64,000 nt of DNA from Welwitschia mirabilis. Lineage: Eukaryota; Gnetophyta; Gnetopsida; Welwitschiales. The notes beneath the pieces were generated by a model that was given only the letters and a program-made list of their open reading frames with translations, was not told the DNA's origin and made no database searches. The number at the start of each line of letters is the position of its first letter. Position 1 is the first letter of the stretch. Shown here piece after piece: positions 57,200 to 64,000 of the stretch. The position numbers were made by a program, and so were the translations under genes. Where the stretch lies: NCBI GenBank assembly GCA_051453625.1, contig JBOZIK010000001.1, positions 158,983,221-159,047,220 of the forward strand, written 5' to 3'.

Positions 57200-57885
57200 T
57201 TAGCATCCTATGATAACTTCATAGGAAATAATACAGTCTTAGTTAGCATACAGATGTCATATAACAATTCTATAAGTAGCAATGTAGTCGTAGTTAGCAT
57301 ACTAGTATTCTATAGTTAGTTGATAGATGATAATGTAGTCCTATTAGTATCATTGTGCCTCATAGTGATATCTCATTATTTTGTTTTTTTCTATGTAGCA
57401 TATGAGGATCATCCTTTATCTTTAGAACATTTTATTGATTATTAGTTATTATAGTGGCATGCTACTTTATCTTTATATCCTTTCGTTGACTCTTAGTTAG
57501 GATACTGACATTCTTATTTATATTTATAACTTTTTATTGACTCTTAATTATTACTTTAACATCCTATACTAATTGTTATGTCAATAGATCACTTCTATTT
57601 AGTACTTAAGTGTCTTGTACTAATAATTGTATTAATAGATATCTTTAGTTTAGTATTATACATCTTATCTTTACTACTATATCAATATATTACTCTAGTT
57701 TATCACTTTGATGCCCTATACTAAATGTTAATAGATTACTTCTAGTTAACACTTGGATATCATATACTAATTTTTGTGTTAATAGATCATTTCAACTTAG
57801 AACTTTGATGTCTTATATTAACTATTATATTAGTAGATCATCTTATTTTAGCATCTAGTATCCTATACTAATTGTTGATTAATCT
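57200..57885. repeat. Degenerate tandem array, unit about 50 bp, about 13 copies
   Basis: The right half is clearest: words of the type ATCCTATACTAATTGTTATG then TAATAGATCA start at about 57561, 57612, 57662, 57712, 57758, 57810 and 57859, spacing 46-52 bp. The left half shows older copies with TTAGCAT and TATTCTATAG words at 43-51 bp spacing. Units differ by many substitutions. It has no coding potential. It could be an internal tandem repeat of a retrotransposon or a separate minisatellite. Confidence 0.8.
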
Positions 57886-60645
57886 TTAAGATCATAGTAG
57901 TTAATTTTTACTTACTTGTATGACACCCTACCTTTTCTTTACTAGTTTTTTTTTAACTTCTTCATTTATTCTTTACTATTATTACTTAATAGACATAGCA
58001 AAACCTAGGATCAAATTATACTTATTCCTTTATTAGCATTTTTATGTTTTAAGAAAAATAAAATATATTAATATCATAAATTTACTTATAATGAATTTCT
58101 ATATTAATTTGGTTTAGAAATAGTAGTGATGCCATAAATTTGTGTTCTCCATTTCTTCTTAGTTCTTTGTTATATAAAAAGATATCTTGTAAATAGTTGA
58201 GGATATGTAAACTTATTATAAAACATACATGGATACGTATAGGATAATACTTAACTAATATAATAGGAGATTCCAACACTCATTAATGGCATTCCAACTT
58301 GATATCTGACCATCCTTTAGATATGATTTGATTCTAATTTAAGTTTTAAAATATGAAAGAATGGTCAGGCTCAACTCCATAGACACATACCTTACCTTGA
58401 TATAACCTAGTATAGTTAATAGGTGATACATGAGGTGGATGCATGCTTACAAATAACCTCCACTTTTTTGAACATTTCTGAATGGTGTAACATGATTCAT
58501 TAATCCAAGCGATTTGGATATTAAATCAAAGTAAGTTCATACATGAGTAGATTAGCAGAATGATGATCAAATCCACTTCTAAAAGGATATTATTAAAAAA
58601 AAAATGTAATGTAGCCCATCTTGATAATAAAACCCATGAATGGGGATGATCATTATTAGGATTATCTTCATTTAATCATATTTGATGAATACACCACATA
58701 AATACAAGCATAAATTCTAACAAACATGGATATTTAATATATTATTTACCTAGTTATAATAATTCTAATCATCATTAGATTTATTTTATAGAAATAGTCA
58801 TAAAAGAGAAAACAAGCATACTAGAACATCTCTATATTCGAGGTTACAATAATAAGAATCTAAGTAAAGAAAATATTCTTTTCTTTTATTTATTTCAATA
58901 ATAATAAAAAATTCAAAATGTATTAAATTATATCTTAATAATGTACTTAAATAAACTAATCCATACCTAAAGCTATGTTAATCCTGAAAGCATTCTTCCC
59001 TGCTCATATGACAATATCCATTATGTAAGAAAGATAAATAAAAAAAAGTATAATTCAAGAGTGTTTATTAACATATAATTTTTATCCAAGACTCATATGA
59101 CTATATTATAAGTTAAGAAAATAAGTGATAAATCAAGGACTATTTATGTCACTTAAACTACTAAGGTGAAAACTCTTACAAGCATGCACATTCAAAGTAA
59201 GATAAAGGATAAAGGTAAAAGAGGTATTTCTCCTAACAAAATGTTATTTATAAGTAATTTAAATTAAGGATATTGACAAACATATCTTATAGACTCAAAT
59301 TACTTATGTAATTTTATTTAATAATTTTTTCATAATTTAAAACATAACTCTTTTAGGCTCTAAGAAGACATCATAATCAAAACTTAATAAGTAATTGATT
59401 ATGAAGTAAAAAATAAATTATAGTAGTTTTTCATAAACTAGACTCATAATAGAATCCTTAAAAACTAATGTAAACTATCTTGGAATTCTAGAAATATTAT
59501 TTATAAGGTTATCATTTAAAGTTAAAAATTGTCAAATTTTCTAAAATTACAATCCTATCGCACTACACTAAAATGACCATAATTTCAAAATACTTTGAGT
59601 TTTTAAATGATTCAAGATGTTTTGGAACTCTTATTGAATTCCCTACAAGCTAGGATTCTCAAGATTTTATATATATTGATTTTTAATTACAAAAATATAA
59701 ATTAATTACTTACTATGTTTTACATTTATTTCCTAATGTAAATTTCTTAAGAATTACTACAGATTAGAAAAATTACTTTTTTAAAATTTTCACAATCCTA
59801 AAAAAAATCTTAGACTATACCTACTACTTAAGAAGCTATGGTGTTTTTAACCTATGCCTCTATTCTAGAAATTTAATTTTTGCTATAAAAAATATGATAA
59901 ACTTTCTACAACTGGTTATAAAATAATTTAGATTAGTAAAATAATGGATATACTAACTAATTATTTACTAAATATTTTAATTGAATTTTCTAATTCAAAG
60001 CATTATAGAACTAAAAATCAAATCAATTAAAAAAGAACCATTTAATATGTGCCTTAGGATTACTATAAAGAAGAACTAGTGTAAAAGAGATTTTTTAGGA
60101 TTAGATTTTGTTCCTTCTAAGATGGATCTTATAAAATAAACATGAGTACCCAACTTTTTTTCTTCTTTTCTCTCTTTTTGGTTTCCTACCTTTTATAGTA
60201 AACCTCATAGTCACTTAGCTATAAACATTCACTAGTAACCTCAATCACCAAGCATAAGAGACCTCTCATATCTCCCTACATTTTGGTGAGAGCCAATGGG
60301 AGGAAATAATATTTTATAATATAATCACATAAAAACCATAAATAATTCCCTAATATAATAACACATTATTCTATTATAATCTTTAAAATAGATCATATGA
60401 ACAACATGAGTAAATAGCTTACTTGGAAATATTAGTAAGTCCTTGATGGTTAGACATTGAGGAATATCCAAGCTCAAGAATTCTTAGCTCCAAATAAGAA
60501 TAAAGAGAGAAGAAAGAAGGAAATGCAATTACATGAAAAATAAAAAGTATCTCCCTTCTTTATAAGAGTGGAAAGGATCTTCGTATATAGATAAACAAAA
60601 AAAAAACATAGCTCAGGATCATAAGATTACTAATTTATCATTGAT
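57886..60645. other. AT-rich sequence without gene; two minus-strand TATA-like sites
   Basis: No coding sequence recognised on either strand. Near 57930 GTATGACACCCTACC resembles a Ty3/gypsy LTR terminus. On the minus strand CTATAAAAGGTAGGAAACC (TATA 60190-60197) with a purine-rich tail and CTTATAAAGAAGGGAG (60558-60564) look like LTR promoters. With the Athila-type LTR start at 62668 on the minus strand, part of this may be R/U5 of that LTR. No PBS or LTR end was found. Confidence 0.3.
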
Positions 60646-61068
60646 AAGTGGGATGAGTAATAAATGACATTAGAGTATAAAAAGAGATTATATTTATGAT
60701 TCATTCACCTAACTAAGGTAAGCAATTTTCTTGCTTTAATTAGCAAGATTAATTACATGCATCATTTCCTCATGCTAGCTTCTTCTTAATCCTTCGTAGG
60801 CTCATAAGTAAGTTTGATTCATAAAAGACATGCATCAAAAGAATAAATTCACAAATCTCAAAATTGTCATATGGAATAATGAAATAACTCTTTAATTCTA
60901 ATGAATAAAACAATGAGTATTCTATAACATATATGCCCTTACACATCTCAAAAACATAAAGGTCATGGTAGAGTAAATCTGCTCATTATCATTATTGGTT
61001 TTAGGTAAGAGTACATGTACATATTCAAATTTTCATTTATTTTAAAATGCATAAAATCTATGAATCAA

Positions 61069-61196
61069 ATATACATATACATATATATGTATATATGTGT
61101 ATGTATATATGTATATGTATGTACATATATGTCTATACATGTATATATGTATATGTGTATATGTATATATATATATATATATATAGATATTTATAA
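61069..61196. repeat. Compound TA/TG/CA microsatellite
   Basis: Alternating purine-pyrimidine tract of TATG, TATA and CATA words ending in a TA run (about 61165-61182). Low complexity; an open frame through it (61015-61317) reads only Tyr, Ile, Cys and Val and is not a gene. Confidence 0.95.
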
Positions 61197-61243
61197 TTAT
61201 GCTCTCATACATATGTATTTCCTAGTGATAAAACTGCAACTAC

Positions 61244-61246
<3 letters not shown>

Positions 61247-61304
<58 letters not shown>
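61247..61304. repeat. (GT)29 microsatellite
   Basis: Twenty-nine uninterrupted GT units, the most regular simple repeat in the window. An uninterrupted tract of this length is likely to vary between individuals. Confidence 0.97.
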
Positions 61305-61308
<4 letters not shown>

Positions 61309-61450
61309 AATATATAGTAATGCTATGATTGTGTGATAATCTTTAGATATTAGCTTAGTTATATGCAAAAATAAATGAATAAGTAAATAAATAAAATAAG
61401 TCTATCATATCCCATCATTGAGCAATCATCACTATCAAATCACTATGTAA

Positions 61451-61550
61451 NNNNNNNNNNNNNNNNNNNNNNNNNNNNNNNNNNNNNNNNNNNNNNNNNN
61501 NNNNNNNNNNNNNNNNNNNNNNNNNNNNNNNNNNNNNNNNNNNNNNNNNN
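61451..61550. other. Assembly gap, 100 N
   Basis: A fixed-length gap at the left edge of the second copy of the 430-bp repeat. The repeat itself is a likely cause of the assembly break. Confidence 0.95.
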
Positions 61551-61976
61551 AAGTGGGATGAGTAATAAATGACATTAGAGTATAAAAAGAGATTATATTT
61601 ACAACTTATGCACCTAACTAGGATGAGTAATATTCTTATTTTACTTAGCAAAGTTAATTACATGCATCATTTACTTATTCTAGCTTCTTCTTAATCCTTC
61701 ATAGGCTTATAAGTAAGTTTAGTTCATTTAAGATATGCATCAAAAAAATAAACGCATAAATTTAAAAATTGTCATTTGGCATAATGAGATAAAGTCTTCA
61801 ATTTTGATGAATAAAACAATAAATATGCTATGAATTAAGTGCCTTTACATATCTTAAGAAGATAAGACTCATGGCAAAGTAAATACATTCATTTATCATT
61901 CTTGGTTCTAGGTAAGAGTCAAGGTACTTTATTACATACTCATTTATTTCATAATGCATAGAATATATCAATCATA

Positions 61977-62668
61977 CAACACAAAAAAGAAAATGTTCAT
62001 TCATAATATAGTGCATGTATCACATTTACCAAGAAGTTAAATGAGTAAATAAGATGTAAAATATATTATTATGTCCTCTTGAAAGTTTCACTTTATTAGT
62101 TTTACATGTGAGTTTAATTCCTTACATAATGGAGTTATCTAGTTTTAATTGTTTGAATAGCATTTCTTATAAAAACGTTTATAACATAATTATTATCATT
62201 TCCATGATTAAGCCATATTATTTTGACAAGACCTTTAATGAAGAGTAATTCATCATTTGATTAAAAGCTTAATATGCTTAATATCCAAGTAATTAAGATT
62301 TATAGAATATTGGATAATTGTTACTTAATTAGAGTATAACTATTAGATAATTAAACTTAACTATGAGTTAGCTAAAATTAAATCTTAGTTAACTAAACTT
62401 AATAGTTACTTAGCTATTCCTTTACTGATACAAGACTATTACTTCACTAAGTTCAAATATTCCTTTTTTCTGNNNNNNNNNNNNNNNNNNNNNNNNNNNN
62501 NNNNNNNNNNNNNNNNNNNNNNNNNNNNNNNNNNNNNNNNNNNNNNNNNNNNNNNNNNNNNNNNNNNNNNNNAGCATAATAAATACATAAAATTATCATG
62601 ATGATTAATTAAGCATGCTAACAAGACATAAATTCCTTGATGTAAATGTTAATTTTTACATGTTATCA
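61977..62668 (-). mobile_element. Athila-type LTR start on the minus strand (left extent unknown)
   Basis: Read from 62668 leftwards the LTR begins TGATAACATGTAAAAATTAA CATTTAC, the start shared with the Athila LTRs at 4950, 9021 and 17650. After about 40 bp the sequence diverges from those copies, so it is another subfamily. The LTR probably continues left through the 430-bp repeat to the TATA-like sites near 60560 or 60195, but its end is not identified. Confidence 0.5.
62473..62572. other. Assembly gap, 100 N
   Basis: A fixed-length run of unknown bases inside the minus-strand Athila-type LTR; edges share no sequence. Confidence 0.95.
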
Positions 62669-62692
62669 TATCCCCAGCCAACCTTTTACTAG
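62669..62692 (-). other. 3' internal end (polypurine-tract region) of a minus-strand Athila-type element
   Basis: The minus strand reads CTAGTAAAAGGTTGGCTGGG GATA before the LTR start, matching CTAGCAAAAGACTGGTTAGA GGATG before 17650. This proves the orientation and marks the LTR at its left as a 3' LTR. Confidence 0.65.
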
Positions 62693-64000
62693 TTCCTTAG
62701 TTAAAATGTGTTTCAAAAGATTAGATAACATGACAAAACTTTCAAATAAAATCAATTAAGTACAAAAAGATGATGGGATTTTGGGAAAAAAAAAAGGAGC
62801 TAACATATCCTAAAGTATAATTAATTAAAAAAGATGAAGTATAAAATGTAGTCCATTGAATGCAAATGTTACTTTCCTCAACCAAAGCTAAATCTTTTTT
62901 TCAAAATTTGAAAGATGAAAAATTACATGTCGATACAATGAGAAATGAATGATGCATGCACTAATATAGTTTAAAATGATCTAGAAAAGAAGAAAAAAAT
63001 ACACAATGCATAACTAAACTAAAAAATATAAAATCTAAAATTATGAAAATGATTTTCTAAAAATTAGAAAAACTTTAATTGTAATGACTTAAATCTATGA
63101 ATTATAAATTATGCTACAAAAATAATTAGAAAATTACTAAAAAAGGATGAATAATGAAAAATGAATGTGACATTTTTAGGAATGATAAAATGGATGATGA
63201 GTTAGTATTAGCTAGTTTTTGTGAATTTTTAACAAAGACTTGAGTTCTGAAAACATAGGAAATAGAATGTAAAGTATCAAAAGAAAATCTATTTGTGTAG
63301 CCTAAGATGGTAATACCAATTAGAGAAGATGGTATCACTAACTTTGATAAGAGTTATGTCTCGAGCTTTACACTATAGAAACCAAATTAAAATATTTGTA
63401 GTTAAGTATTAGTTTATAATAAAAATGGAATTAATATAAATAATGATTCATATTAATTTTTTATTAAATACACAAGTCATTACATTAAGATAAAATAAAA
63501 TTATAATGTAGCAACAATAACAAAAAGGTGCAAGGGAAGAAGGGTGAAAATACAAAGAGATATTTAGCTTATGGATCTTTTATGGGAAGAAAACCTTTTC
63601 AACTTTTCATCCGTATCTTTTTGTTCCTTTGATATATCCTGTTGTTTTTTGCAATATTTTTTATTTTTCTTTATAACTTTTAATCCAAGTCCTTTGCAAT
63701 TTAAGGACTTCCTCCAAAAAGGTGTTACTTAAAATAGTAGAGAAATAATAATGAGTAGTAAAAGGAAAAGCAGAAGAAGGTGGGAAAATAGGGCATGAAA
63801 GAATTCATCAATAGGATCTTTTCCATTTCTTTTAGTATTGGGTGCAGAGTAGGGAGAAGAAGGAGGATCTCTTTCTTCTTGAATTTCTTGAAGATCCCTT
63901 GTAATTCAATCTTGATTCTTATACTTACTAAGTCGCATAATGTTTTTAGGGGTTATGATCTCTATGAATGTCCTATCCCATCCCTTAAAGTCTAAGCTAT
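62693..64000 (-). other. Probable 3' internal region of a minus-strand Athila-type element, no gene recognised
   Basis: By orientation this is the sequence upstream of the 3' LTR. Open stretches exist on the minus strand at 63338-63126 (70 residues, starting MIPSSLIGITILGYTNRF) and, in a broken frame, near 63900-63780 (DLQEIQEERDPPSSPYSAPN). Neither matches a family I know. On the plus strand 63795-63995 is open without recognisable content. They may be remnants of an accessory ORF or chance frames. Confidence 0.3.

Larger units (their letters stand above)
60646..61976. repeat. Direct repeat of about 430 bp (60646-61070 and 61551-61976)
   Basis: Both copies start AAGTGGGATGAGTAATAAAT, are identical for about 50 bases, and then align with substitutions to AATGCATA.AAT.TAT. 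They include TACATGCATCATTT and CTAGCTTCTTCTTAATCCTT. Between them lie two simple-sequence tracts and a 100-base N gap (61451-61550); the second copy begins exactly at the right edge of the gap. Confidence 0.85.

Noticed and set aside
57916-57940. GTATGACACCCTACC as the start of a plus-strand gypsy LTR
   Set aside because: No second copy, PBS or polypurine tract supports it, so it is only mentioned in the region note.
61015-61317. 100-residue plus-strand open frame
   Set aside because: It translates the TA/TG tract and (GT)29 and has only low-complexity residues.
1-64000. Host protein-coding or RNA genes
   Set aside because: I saw no exon-like stretch outside retroelement remnants, and no tRNA or rRNA signature, though short diverged exons could be missed by eye.
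1-64000. A new multi-gene system
   Set aside because: All recognisable coding traces belong to known retrotransposon classes and are broken; nothing suggests cooperating host genes.

Overview
This window looks like plant nuclear DNA from a retrotransposon-rich, probably heterochromatic region. It is very AT-rich and CpG-poor. I recognise no host gene, tRNA, rRNA or organelle segment. Every coding trace I can name belongs to LTR retrotransposons of families typical of flowering plants: Athila/Tat-type Ty3/gypsy, a chromovirus-like Ty3/gypsy, SIRE/Maximus-type Ty1/copia, and two other Ty1/copia elements. All are decayed by stop codons, frameshifts and deletions, so nothing here looks able to move on its own. 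The species cannot be named from this sequence.

Layout. 1-4923: minus-strand Athila/Tat-like element T, with its 5' LTR at 3450-4923, a primer binding site (PBS) at 3429-3446, and a broken coding region that runs off the left edge. 4924-8446: plus-strand Athila LTR followed by a heavily deleted internal region. 8447-19772: a second Athila-type LTR split by a nearly full-length nested Athila element (9021-18888; LTRs 9021-10258 and 17650-18888; gag and pol remnants). 19773-24859: a solo SIRE LTR (20931-22470), unassigned sequence, a perfect 75-bp tandem duplication, and the 3' end of a minus-strand chromovirus-like element F. 24860-48022: a SIRE complex holding five LTRs (L2 to L6) and two sets of internal sequence. 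Element B (29490-40095) is nested inside another SIRE copy, and the whole complex sits inside the pol of F, which resumes at 48023-49800. 49802-56420: a plus-strand short-LTR copia element E (50215-53312) between two copies of a 413-bp segment, then pol of a minus-strand copia element D. 56420-64000: a tandem array of about 50-bp units, two simple-sequence tracts, a 430-bp direct repeat, and a minus-strand Athila-type LTR start at 62668.

The reconstructable history is nesting: SIRE B inside SIRE A/C inside chromovirus F, and Athila 9021-18888 inside an older Athila-type LTR. Near-matching 5-bp target duplications and one reconstructed empty site support the order. I did not find an undescribed biological system. 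The items most worth checking are the shared-LTR SIRE complex, the extra 3' ORF with an EFYANIH-type motif in both SIRE copies, the AGACATCT/AGATGTCT motif clusters shared by the SIRE LTRs and the pol-to-ORF3 spacer, the parallel Asp-to-Asn changes in the SIRE protease and integrase, and two assembly gaps flanked by identical 42-mers.
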